64,000 bases of DNA, taken from Flavobacteriaceae bacterium UBA5534 (GTDB taxonomy: Bacteria > Bacteroidota > Bacteroidia > Flavobacteriales > Flavobacteriaceae). Location: the NCBI GenBank assembly GCA_002426015.1, contig DINS01000022.1, forward strand, positions 107,845 through 171,844. The letters are read 5' to 3'. A program made the position numbers and the translations under genes. Each line of letters starts with the position of its first letter. Positions within the stretch are counted from its first letter, which is position 1. Under the pieces are notes generated by a model. That model ran no database searches. It had not been told where the DNA came from and saw nothing but the letters and a program-made list of their open reading frames with translations. This document shows, piece after piece, positions 35,161-43,239 of this stretch.

Positions 35161-37164
35161 ATGAAATTCAAAGTCAAATCCGAATTCAGTCCAACAGGAG
35201 ATCAACCACAAGCCATTAAAAAATTAGTGGAAGGCATTGAAACTGGCGAAAAATATCAAACTTTACTTGGTGTCACTGGTTCTGGAAAGACCTTTACAGT
35301 TGCTAATGTTATCGAGGAAGTCCAACGGCCTACTTTGGTTTTGGCTCATAATAAAACCTTGGCGGCACAATTGTATTCGGAGTTTAAGCAATTCTTCCCA
35401 AACAATGCTGTAGAATACTTCGTTTCTTATTATGATTATTACCAACCCGAAGCTTATATTCCTGTTTCAGGAGTGTATATAGAGAAAGATTTATCCATCA
35501 ATGAGGAAATTGAGAAGATGCGTTTGAGCACGACTTCCTCCCTATTGTCCGGACGTCGTGATGTTATTGTGGTGGCTTCAGTATCATGTTTATATGGTAT
35601 TGGAAATCCTGTGGAATTTCAAAAAAATGTGATTCATCTAGAAAGAGATCAAGTGATTTCACGCACCAAATTACTGCACCAATTGGTTCAAAGTTTATAT
35701 TCTCGAACCGAAGCAGATTTCAACAATGGAACGTTCAGGATTAAAGGAGATACGGTCGATATTTTTCCTGGTTATGCAGATAATCCATTTCGAATTCACT
35801 TTTTTGGTGACGAAATTGAAGAAATGGAGGCATTTAATGCTCAAACCAACGAAGTCATTGAGAAATATGATAAGCTGAATATCTATCCAGCCAATATGTT
35901 TGTAACATCGCCAGAAGTGTTGCAAGGTGCAATTAAGGAAATTCAGGATGATTTGGTAAAACAACATGATTATTTTAAAGATATTGGAAAACACCTAGAA
36001 GCCAAACGTCTTAAAGAGCGTACCGAGTTTGACCTTGAAATGATTCGAGAGTTGGGTTACTGTTCTGGGATAGAAAACTACTCTCGTTATCTCGACGGTC
36101 GATTGCCTGGTACACGGCCTTTCTGTTTGTTGGATTATTTTCCAAATGATTTCTTAATGGTTGTTGATGAAAGCCATGTGACTATTTCGCAAGTTCATGC
36201 CATGTATGGAGGCGACCGAAGTCGTAAAGAAAATCTTGTTGAATATGGATTCCGATTGCCAGCTGCCATGGATAATAGGCCTTTGAAGTTTGAAGAGTTT
36301 GAGGCGCTTCAAAATCAGGTAATCTATGTGAGTGCCACTCCAGCCGACTACGAATTGCAGAAATCTGATGGAGTCTATATAGAGCAAGTTATCAGACCAA
36401 CAGGATTATTGGACCCAGTCATAGAAGTGCGTCCAAGTTTGAATCAGATTGATGATTTGATTGATGAAATACAACAGCGTGTCGAAAAAGACGAGCGAAC
36501 ATTGGTAACAACATTAACCAAGCGAATGGCAGAAGAATTGACCAAATATTTAGATCGCATTCAAATTCGTGTTCGTTACATCCATAGTGATGTTGACACC
36601 TTGGAGCGTGTCGAGATTATGCAAGATTTGCGAAAAGGTTTGTTTGATGTTTTGGTTGGTGTCAACTTACTTCGTGAAGGGTTGGACTTACCAGAAGTAT
36701 CATTGGTGGCCATTCTAGATGCTGATAAAGAAGGTTTTTTACGTTCTGCGCGTTCATTGACACAAACTGTAGGTAGAGCTGCAAGACACCTGAATGGAAA
36801 AGCCATTATGTATGCTGATAAAATTACCAACAGTATGCAAAAAACCATTGACGAAACCAATTATAGGCGAGAAAAACAGATTGCCTATAATACAGCCAAC
36901 AACATTACACCAACGGCATTGAATAAGAGTTTGGATAATGCTTTGTCCAAAAATTCGGTAAGTACATATAGCTATGAATTAGAAGCTTTGAAAGCTGCCG
37001 AACCAGAAAGCAAGTACCTGACTAAAAGTCAATTAGAAAATAAAATTCGTGAAAAACGAAAATTGATGGAACAAGCTGCTAAAGCATTAGACTTTATTAT
37101 AGCTGCGCAGCTTCGTGACGAAATTAAAAAATATCAGGAAAAATTAGAAAAACTTAAAGTCTAA
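35161..37164 (+). CDS. uvrB: Excinuclease ABC subunit B
   Basis: DNA damage recognition and strand-opening helicase of nucleotide excision repair. 667 residues. Walker A GVTGSGKT (38-45), the beta-hairpin YYDYYQPEAY (about 88-97), VVDESHVT (Walker B), ATPADYE, then helicase motifs TTLTKRMAEELT, VGVNLLREGLDLPEVS and QTVGRAARH. A C-terminal UVR motif (about 625-660, Lys/Glu-rich) contacts UvrC. A palindromic repeat element lies just before it. It overlaps the convergent TerB-like gene by 4 bases. Confidence 0.98.
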   Translation: MKFKVKSEFSPTGDQPQAIKKLVEGIETGEKYQTLLGVTGSGKTFTVANVIEEVQRPTLVLAHNKTLAAQLYSEFKQFFPNNAVEYFVSYYDYYQPEAYIPVSGVYIEKDLSINEEIEKMRLSTTSSLLSGRRDVIVVASVSCLYGIGNPVEFQKNVIHLERDQVISRTKLLHQLVQSLYSRTEADFNNGTFRIKGDTVDIFPGYADNPFRIHFFGDEIEEMEAFNAQTNEVIEKYDKLNIYPANMFVTSPEVLQGAIKEIQDDLVKQHDYFKDIGKHLEAKRLKERTEFDLEMIRELGYCSGIENYSRYLDGRLPGTRPFCLLDYFPNDFLMVVDESHVTISQVHAMYGGDRSRKENLVEYGFRLPAAMDNRPLKFEEFEALQNQVIYVSATPADYELQKSDGVYIEQVIRPTGLLDPVIEVRPSLNQIDDLIDEIQQRVEKDERTLVTTLTKRMAEELTKYLDRIQIRVRYIHSDVDTLERVEIMQDLRKGLFDVLVGVNLLREGLDLPEVSLVAILDADKEGFLRSARSLTQTVGRAARHLNGKAIMYADKITNSMQKTIDETNYRREKQIAYNTANNITPTALNKSLDNALSKNSVSTYSYELEALKAAEPESKYLTKSQLENKIREKRKLMEQAAKALDFIIAAQLRDEIKKYQEKLEKLKV

Positions 37165-37562
37165 TTATACTGTATCTTAAATATTTCAATCAAAAAATCT
37201 GGAGGAACAATTTTATTTGGAAAACTTTCCATGACATCTAATACACGATTGATAGATTCATGGCTTAAGCCCATTCTTAATCCAAAATTATGAAGTTTGA
37301 CCAATTCTTTGGGAGAAATCTCTTTATCTAGATTCATCAATAAAACCAATCGATGAAACTGTACTATACGTTCGCTATGTGATTTTAAATGCACATAGGT
37401 TACTGGGTACATAAATAAATAGTCAAAATCTTCTTGAGAAATTTCCAATTGTTTAGCTACACCTAAAAGAAATTTATATTCAATGGATTTAATATTGGCG
37501 TCTGTCTGTGCGAAAGCTATCATCTCTGAAAGCAAGCTCAATTTTTCAACACGGTTTATCAT
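37161..37562 (-). CDS. TerB-like all-helical protein
   Basis: A 133-residue helical cytoplasmic protein, resembling TerB/DjlA-type domains (LSLLSEMIAFAQTDANIKSIEYKFL split over helices, then LDKEISPKELVKLHNFG). TerB proteins were named for tellurite resistance, but here there is no ter operon, and the acidic metal-binding residues are only partly present. It is convergent with uvrB and overlaps its stop. Function unknown. Confidence 0.6.
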   Translation of the reverse strand: MINRVEKLSLLSEMIAFAQTDANIKSIEYKFLLGVAKQLEISQEDFDYLFMYPVTYVHLKSHSERIVQFHRLVLLMNLDKEISPKELVKLHNFGLRMGLSHESINRVLDVMESFPNKIVPPDFLIEIFKIQYN

Positions 37563-37704
37563 ACCTGAGGGAGTGTTAATTAATGATTATAAAGTTAATT
37601 ATATTAAAAATGCTATTGTCATTGATAAAATGTAACTTGTCGAAAAATAATTGACATTTAATCGATTATATTTTAATTTCATCATTTAAAAATCTTGAAA
37701 ATCA

Positions 37705-38514
37705 ATGCGTTTTAGACATTTTATCACTCTTGTTTTTGGTGTTTTTAGCATTTCTGTTTTTTCTCAAAGCACTGCTTCACAACAAGTTACATCATTTTCT
37801 ATTGAAGCTCCACAACTGGACACACAAAAGAAAATTTGGGTTTACCTTCCTAAATCATATGAAAATTCTGAAAAATCGTATCCTGTCATTTATATGCACG
37901 ATGCACAAAATTTATTTGACGTAGAAACTTCTTATGTTGGCGAATGGAAAGTTGATGAGTATTTAGATACCATCTCCAATAACGAATCCATTATTATAGG
38001 TATCGAACATGGTAATGAAAAACGTATCGATGAACTCACACCATACAAACACGAAAAATATGGAGGTGGTAAAGGTGATTTATATCTCGATTTTATTATC
38101 TCCACTTTAAAACCAAAAATAGACTCAACCTTTAAAACATTAAAAGACGCCAAGCACACTACTATTTTTGGTTCTTCATTGGGTGGATTGATGGCTTTTT
38201 ATGCTGTTATTGAATTTCCTGAAACCTTTGGGAATGCTGGTGTCTTTTCGCCTTCCTTTTGGATCAATCCAGAAATTTATGATTTGGTTTCGCAATCAGC
38301 TATCAATAAAAACACTAAATTCTTTTTTCTAATTGGTACAGAAGAAAGTGAAACTGCTGTTTCAGACCAACAAAAAATGGTAGATTTGCTTTACAAAAAG
38401 GGAGTTGATGCCAACCAAATCAAAAATAACATCATTGAAGGTGGGCAGCATAATGAAGCTTTTTGGAGCTCTCACTTTGCTGATGCTTATCAATGGCTTA
38501 TAACTAATAACTAA
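37705..38514 (+). CDS. Exported alpha/beta hydrolase (esterase D/Fes-like)
   Basis: 269 residues with a signal peptide (MRFRHFITLVFGVFSISVFSQ). The alpha/beta-hydrolase fold of the Esterase_phd family: WVYLPKSYE, VIYMHDAQNLF (oxyanion strand), nucleophile Ser158 in GSSLGG, an acid around the LIGTEES strand, and catalytic His in EGGQHNEAFW. Related to siderophore (enterochelin) esterases and acyl esterases; the periplasmic or surface substrate is unknown. Followed 8 bases later by the DUF1456 gene. Confidence 0.88.
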   Translation: MRFRHFITLVFGVFSISVFSQSTASQQVTSFSIEAPQLDTQKKIWVYLPKSYENSEKSYPVIYMHDAQNLFDVETSYVGEWKVDEYLDTISNNESIIIGIEHGNEKRIDELTPYKHEKYGGGKGDLYLDFIISTLKPKIDSTFKTLKDAKHTTIFGSSLGGLMAFYAVIEFPETFGNAGVFSPSFWINPEIYDLVSQSAINKNTKFFFLIGTEESETAVSDQQKMVDLLYKKGVDANQIKNNIIEGGQHNEAFWSSHFADAYQWLITNN

Positions 38515-38522
38515 ACACTATT

Positions 38523-38789
38523 ATGACCAACAACGATATATTCAAAAAACTCCGTGTGGCACTTAAGCTTCGCGATGACGATATTGTAAAAATATTAGCA
38601 CTTGTTGATTTTAGAATCTCAAAAAGTGAACTTGGTGCTTTTTTCAGAAAAGAAGACCACCCAAAATATATGGAATGTGGCGACCAAGTATTGCGCAACT
38701 TTCTCAACGGATTAGTCATTCATTTACGTGGACCAATGCCAAAAAAGGAAGAAACCAACAAGCCCAAACAAAAAAAGAGCAACGTATAA
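38523..38789 (+). CDS. DUF1456 family protein (single-domain, YehS-like)
   Basis: An 88-residue cytoplasmic protein with one DUF1456 helical domain (MTNNDIFKKLRVALKLRD, VDFRISKSELGAFFR, QVLRNFLNGL). E. coli YehS has two such domains, so this is the half-size form, with a Lys-rich tail. The terminator stem overlaps its last codons. Function unknown. Likely co-transcribed with the esterase. Confidence 0.85.
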   Translation: MTNNDIFKKLRVALKLRDDDIVKILALVDFRISKSELGAFFRKEDHPKYMECGDQVLRNFLNGLVIHLRGPMPKKEETNKPKQKKSNV

Positions 38790-38805
38790 AGTTGCTCTTT
38801 TTTTT
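38771..38805. terminator. Bidirectional terminator between DUF1456 gene and sucC
   Basis: AAAAAAGAGCAAC-GTATAAA-GTTGCTCTTTTTT: a strong stem with a T run on both strands. It includes the stop codon of the DUF1456 gene and lies 19 bases from the sucC stop, so it can serve both convergent genes. Confidence 0.9.
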
Positions 38806-38823
38806 ATTGTATGTATAAATAAT

Positions 38824-40017
38824 CTATTTGGATAGAACAGCCTGTACTTTATCTGCAGCTTCTTGAAACTCTGTAGCGCTCAACACATCCAATCCTGAAT
38901 TATCTATCAATTCTTTAGCGATGTCAGCATTGGTTCCTTGCAATCGCACAATGATAGGCACGTTAATGGTTCCCATGTTTTTGTATGCATCAATGACACC
39001 TTGTGCTACTCTGTCACAACGAACAATCCCACCAAAAATGTTAATCAAAATCGCCTTAACAGCAGGATCCTTCAAAATAATTTTAAATGCAGCCTCTACT
39101 CGAGCAGCATCGGCAGTACCTCCAACATCTAAAAAGTTTGCTGGTTCACCTCCTGCTTGTTTAATCAAATCCATTGTAGCCATTGCCAATCCAGCACCAT
39201 TAACCATACAACCAACGTTTCCGTCTAGGTCAACGTAGTTTAACCCAACTTCTTTAGCTTCGACTTCAATTGCGTTTTCTTCACGCAAATCTCTTAAATC
39301 TGTATAATCTTTATGTCTGTACAATGCGTTGTCATCAATGGTCACTTTAGCATCAACAGCCATGATTTTATCATCACTGGTTTTTAAAACAGGATTGATT
39401 TCAAATAATGAGGCATCAGATTTTACATAAGCTGTATATAAAGAAGTCACAAACTTGGTCATTTCTTTAAACGCGTTACCAGACAACCCAAGGTTAAAGG
39501 CGATACGTCTAGCCTGAAAGGGCATAATACCAACCGAAGGATCAATCTCTTCTGTGAATATCAAATGTGGTGTTTCTTCAGCTACTGTTTCAATGTCCAT
39601 ACCACCTTCTGTTGAGTACATGATCATATTTCGACCAGTTCCACGATTCAAAAGTACAGACATATAAAATTCACTTGTTTCACTCGCTCCTGGATAATAC
39701 ACATCTTCAGCAACCAAAACCTGATGAACTTTTTTCCCTTCTTTGGATGTTTGTGGTGTAATCAATTGCATTCCGATGATCTTTCCTGCAATTTCCTCAA
39801 CCTCTTTAAGATTTTTAGCCAATTTAACACCTCCACCTTTTCCGCGTCCACCTGCGTGAATTTGTGCTTTGATAACATGCCAACCTGTTCCAGTTTCTGC
39901 AGTTAATTGCTTTGCAGCCGCAACAGCTTCGTTAGCATTTTGAGCAACAATACCACGTTGGATACGTACACCAAAACTGCTTAAAATCTCTTTTCCTTGA
40001 TATTCGTGTAAATTCAT
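38824..40017 (-). CDS. sucC: Succinyl-CoA synthetase (ADP-forming) beta subunit
   Basis: TCA-cycle enzyme subunit: succinyl-CoA + ADP/GDP + Pi to succinate + CoA + NTP. 397 residues; MNLHEYQGKEILSSFGV is the standard start. ATP-grasp domain at about 1-240 (KAQIHAGGRGKGGGVKLA), and the C-terminal CoA-ligase domain with GNVGCMVNGAGLAMATMD, NFLDVGGTA and FGGIVRCDRVA. The partner sucD is not nearby, which is usual in flavobacteria. A well-formed promoter precedes it. Confidence 0.97.
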   Translation of the reverse strand: MNLHEYQGKEILSSFGVRIQRGIVAQNANEAVAAAKQLTAETGTGWHVIKAQIHAGGRGKGGGVKLAKNLKEVEEIAGKIIGMQLITPQTSKEGKKVHQVLVAEDVYYPGASETSEFYMSVLLNRGTGRNMIMYSTEGGMDIETVAEETPHLIFTEEIDPSVGIMPFQARRIAFNLGLSGNAFKEMTKFVTSLYTAYVKSDASLFEINPVLKTSDDKIMAVDAKVTIDDNALYRHKDYTDLRDLREENAIEVEAKEVGLNYVDLDGNVGCMVNGAGLAMATMDLIKQAGGEPANFLDVGGTADAARVEAAFKIILKDPAVKAILINIFGGIVRCDRVAQGVIDAYKNMGTINVPIIVRLQGTNADIAKELIDNSGLDVLSATEFQEAADKVQAVLSK

Positions 40018-40095
40018 TGATAGGTGTTTTTTAATTTCCTCGATTCACTCTAAACTTAATTTCAGTAAAAAAGAACCGCTTTAATTTAATGCTTG

Positions 40096-40126
40096 CAAAA
40101 GTAATCATACTAACTGTTTTAACCAA
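40096..40126 (-). promoter_or_regulatory. Promoter of sucC
   Basis: The minus strand has TTG (40124-40126), a 20-base spacer, and TACTTTTG (40096-40103), about 79 bases before the start codon. This is the best match to the Bacteroidota TTG-N(17-23)-TAnnTTTG consensus in the window. Confidence 0.65.
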
Positions 40127-40206
40127 TAATTTTTTGCTTATTCACAAGTGTATAAAAAGAGAAATCATCTTTTTTAGTTACCAAAGTGTTAATATCCACC
40201 TTTTTT

Positions 40207-40239
40207 TTGAATTATAAACGGATAACTTTTTTAGCTTTG
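40207..40239 (+). promoter_or_regulatory. Promoter of lysA
   Basis: TTG at 40207-40209, a 22-base spacer and TAGCTTTG at 40232-40239, 23 bases before the start codon. It opposes the sucC promoter in a 245-base divergent region. Confidence 0.6.
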
Positions 40240-40262
40240 CGGCTAATTTAAATTATATAAAA

Positions 40263-41471
40263 ATGAACAACAACACCTTATTACAAATTGCAAAGGACCA
40301 TGGAAGCCCTGTTTATGTTTACGATTCTGAAACAATTACAGGTCAGTATAAACGTTTAACCTCTGCATTTAATAAGGTGAAGCATTTAAAGATTAACTAT
40401 GCAGTCAAGGCATTGTCAAATATTTCTGTGCTTAAATTGTTCAACACACTGGGTTCTGGATTAGATACTGTATCGATTCAGGAAGTAAAATTAGGCTTGG
40501 CTGCTGGTTTTTTGCCAGAGCAAATCATTTACACACCTAATGGAGTTTCCTTGGAAGAGATTGAAATGGCCGCAGAACTAGGTGTGCAAATCAATATCGA
40601 TAATCTTTCCATTTTAGAACAATTCGGCACTCGCCACCCAAAAACACCTGTCTGTGTTCGTATCAATCCGCATGTCATGGCTGGTGGAAATACCAATATT
40701 TCTGTCGGACATATTGATAGTAAGTTTGGTATTTCAATACATCAATTGCCTCATTTGTTCCGAATTGTACAGAACACAAACATGAATATCAACGGAATTC
40801 ACATGCACACTGGAAGTGATATTCTAGATATTGATGTGTTTTTATATGCAAGCGAAATCTTATTTGATACTGCAACACATTTTAAAGATTTGGAATTCAT
40901 CGATTTTGGTTCGGGCTTTAAAGTACCATATAAAGAAGGTGATATAGAAACCAATATTGAAGAATTAGGTAAAAAGTTGAGCAAACGCTTTAACGAATTC
41001 TGTAAAGAATACGGAAGAGATTTAACTCTTGCCTTTGAACCTGGTAAATTTTTGGTAAGTGAAGCCGGCTTCTTTTTAACTAAAGTGAATGTAGTAAAGC
41101 AAACCACGTCAACAGTTTTTGCTCAAGTAGATTCTGGATTCAATCATTTAATACGACCAATGCTGTATGGTTCTCAACATGAAATCATCAATATATCCAA
41201 TCCGAAAGGAAGAGAACGCTTTTATTCGGTTGTTGGATATATCTGCGAGACCGACACATTTGCCAATAACAGACGTATCAACGAAATCAGCGAAGGTGAT
41301 ATTTTAGCCTTTAAAAATGCTGGAGCCTATTGCTTTACAATGTCGAGCAATTACAACTCTCGCTATCGTCCTGCAGAAGTGTTGTGGCATAATAACGAGG
41401 CACATTTGATAAGAAAAAGGGAGACTTTTGATGATATCATGAAAAACCAAGTTGAGATTCATTTGAGTTAA
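40263..41471 (+). CDS. lysA: Diaminopimelate decarboxylase
   Basis: Last step of lysine biosynthesis: decarboxylates meso-DAP with PLP. 402 residues, alanine-racemase-type fold. The PLP Lys49 is in INYAVKAL; later motifs are HVMAGGNTNISVGH, GIHMHTGSDI, FIDFGSGFKVPY and FEPGKFLVSEAG, and the active-site C-E-T-D segment ICETDTF. Cytoplasmic. It has its own promoter and a hairpin behind the stop codon. Confidence 0.96.
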   Translation: MNNNTLLQIAKDHGSPVYVYDSETITGQYKRLTSAFNKVKHLKINYAVKALSNISVLKLFNTLGSGLDTVSIQEVKLGLAAGFLPEQIIYTPNGVSLEEIEMAAELGVQINIDNLSILEQFGTRHPKTPVCVRINPHVMAGGNTNISVGHIDSKFGISIHQLPHLFRIVQNTNMNINGIHMHTGSDILDIDVFLYASEILFDTATHFKDLEFIDFGSGFKVPYKEGDIETNIEELGKKLSKRFNEFCKEYGRDLTLAFEPGKFLVSEAGFFLTKVNVVKQTTSTVFAQVDSGFNHLIRPMLYGSQHEIINISNPKGRERFYSVVGYICETDTFANNRRINEISEGDILAFKNAGAYCFTMSSNYNSRYRPAEVLWHNNEAHLIRKRETFDDIMKNQVEIHLS

Positions 41472-41503
41472 CCTTTCAACCGTTCTGAATTATTTGAAAG
41501 GTT
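41470..41503 (+). other. Hairpin after lysA
   Basis: A 10-bp perfect inverted repeat, AACCTTTCAA / TTGAAAGGTT, with a 14-base loop begins in the lysA stop codon. There is no good T run after it, so it may protect the message 3' end rather than act as a terminator. Confidence 0.5.
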
Positions 41504-41574
41504 GAAATTTAAGAAACTTGCAGTATCTTTAAATCGAAGAAATTAATCTTCATTTTTGAAAACATTACCATTTC

Positions 41575-42612
41575 ATGAAACAGATACCTGCAAAAATAAT
41601 TCGCCAACTATTTGTTTTACTTCTCATTCTCTTTATGGTAAGTCTCATTTTTAGAGAGATGTTGCCATACCTCACAGGTGTTCTTGGCGCAGTGACCATA
41701 TACATTTTATTGAGAAAATGGATGTCAATTCTCGTCAATAAAAAGAGATGGAATCCTACATTGGCAGCTATCATACTCATGCTGATGTCTTTTGTGGGTA
41801 TCTTGCTTCCAATTGTTGGAATTGTCATGATGCTTGGCAACAAAGTGGGTAAAGCCGTTGAAAACAGTGAGGCAGTCATCAAGGCAGTAAAAGACCAAGT
41901 TGGAAAAGCGGAACATTATGTAGGTTTTGATATCAATTCAAAAATTGACACAGGAGCCATTACAAGCTGGGTTTCTGAAAACTTACAGAACCTCGTAGGC
42001 GGCACTTTTAATGCATTTATTGCGATAGGTTTAATGTATTTTATGTTATATTATATGTTGACCAATCGTAAAACATTTCGCGAATCTTTAAAGGGATACA
42101 TTCCTATGAGTCGGGAAAACTTATCAGAAATTGGTGATGAAATCCAAGCAATGGTTCGCTCTAACGCATTGGGAATTCCATTGGTAGCATTGGCACAAGG
42201 TTTAATTGCGCTTATCGGATTTTGGATTTTTGGAGTTGAAAATCCATTTTTTTGGTTCGTAATAACAACTGTTGGCTCCATGATTCCTTTTGTTGGCACA
42301 CTCATCGGATTCCTTCCGGTATTTGTCATTTCGTTGTCTTCAGGGGATAATTTCCAAGCGTGGGGAATTTTGCTTTATGGTTTGATAGTTGTTGGCTCGA
42401 CCGACAATATAATCCGTTTGTATGTCTTAAAAAAACTCGATAATGTACATCCATTGGTGACGTTGATCGGTGTGATTGTTGGCGTTCCTATTTTTGGCTT
42501 TATTGGATTGATTTTCGGCCCTTTACTTATTAGCTTATTCATGGCAATGGTTAAAATCTATCGCATTGAATATGGTAAAGATGATGACACAACTGATACA
42601 GAAAGATTATAA
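41575..42612 (+). CDS. AI-2E family transporter (PerM/YdiK-like permease)
   Basis: 345 residues with about eight predicted membrane helices arranged as in the AI-2E exporter family: two or three N-terminal helices, a cytoplasmic helical segment (about 95-140), then five helices including IGFWIFGVENPFFW, IPFVGTLIGFLPV and the terminal P..G..FGPLLISLFMAMV block. The family includes quorum-signal exporters and Na+/H+ antiporters, so the substrate is not defined. Single gene. Confidence 0.88.
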   Translation: MKQIPAKIIRQLFVLLLILFMVSLIFREMLPYLTGVLGAVTIYILLRKWMSILVNKKRWNPTLAAIILMLMSFVGILLPIVGIVMMLGNKVGKAVENSEAVIKAVKDQVGKAEHYVGFDINSKIDTGAITSWVSENLQNLVGGTFNAFIAIGLMYFMLYYMLTNRKTFRESLKGYIPMSRENLSEIGDEIQAMVRSNALGIPLVALAQGLIALIGFWIFGVENPFFWFVITTVGSMIPFVGTLIGFLPVFVISLSSGDNFQAWGILLYGLIVVGSTDNIIRLYVLKKLDNVHPLVTLIGVIVGVPIFGFIGLIFGPLLISLFMAMVKIYRIEYGKDDDTTDTERL

Positions 42613-42667
42613 CCGCTAACACGATTTAACTTTTTTGTATCTTTAAACAGAGCATAAAATCAATATT

Positions 42668-43180
42668 ATGAGTGATTTAACCTGGACACAATTCACAAAA
42701 AAAATTCATATAAATACCAGTTTAGAGAAACTATATTGGTGTTGGGCAACAAAAGAGGGCATTACCACATGGTTTTTAAAAGACGCCAAGTTTATAAGAA
42801 ATGGGAACTTATTGAAAGATAGTGACTATCTATGCGCTAAAGATCAATACACTTGGTTTTGGCATAATTGGGATGGACAAGAAGAAGGCTCCATCCTAGA
42901 AGCAAATGGCAAAGATTATTTCCGATTTTCATTTGCAGGTAATTGCGAAGTCGAGATTGCCATGCAACAACAAGAAAATGCCATTCTACTATCATTGAAG
43001 CAATCCAAAATTCCTCTGGATGAAAAAAGCAAATTGCAAATTTTTTATGGCTGTAGTAATGGCTGGACTTTTTGGCTTACAAATCTCAAAGCCTATTTAG
43101 AACACGGTATTTTACTCAACGAAACCAAGATAGATTTAAGAGGTTTTGATTTGGCAGGATACGAATTTGTAAATATGTGA
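42668..43180 (+). CDS. SRPBCC / AHSA1-like domain protein
   Basis: 170 residues of the START-like superfamily (activator of Hsp90 ATPase homologue type). Begins with IHINTSLEKLYWCWATKEGITTWF, the usual first strand and helix, has FWHNWDG and WKDDSK-like blocks, and ends with NGWTFWLTNLKAYLEHG. A hydrophobic ligand pocket is expected; ligand unknown. Cytoplasmic. It lies upstream of the sensor kinase gene but 59 bases apart. Confidence 0.82.
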   Translation: MSDLTWTQFTKKIHINTSLEKLYWCWATKEGITTWFLKDAKFIRNGNLLKDSDYLCAKDQYTWFWHNWDGQEEGSILEANGKDYFRFSFAGNCEVEIAMQQQENAILLSLKQSKIPLDEKSKLQIFYGCSNGWTFWLTNLKAYLEHGILLNETKIDLRGFDLAGYEFVNM

Positions 43181-43239
43181 GAAAAAAGTAGTATATTTAA
43201 CTTTCTCCTCGAGTCTTTTAATAGCACTAACAAAGACTT

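Noticed and set aside
41575..42612. Autoinducer-2 exporter, as the family name implies
   Set aside because: The AI-2E family includes members with other substrates and no luxS-type gene is in the window, so only the family name is kept.
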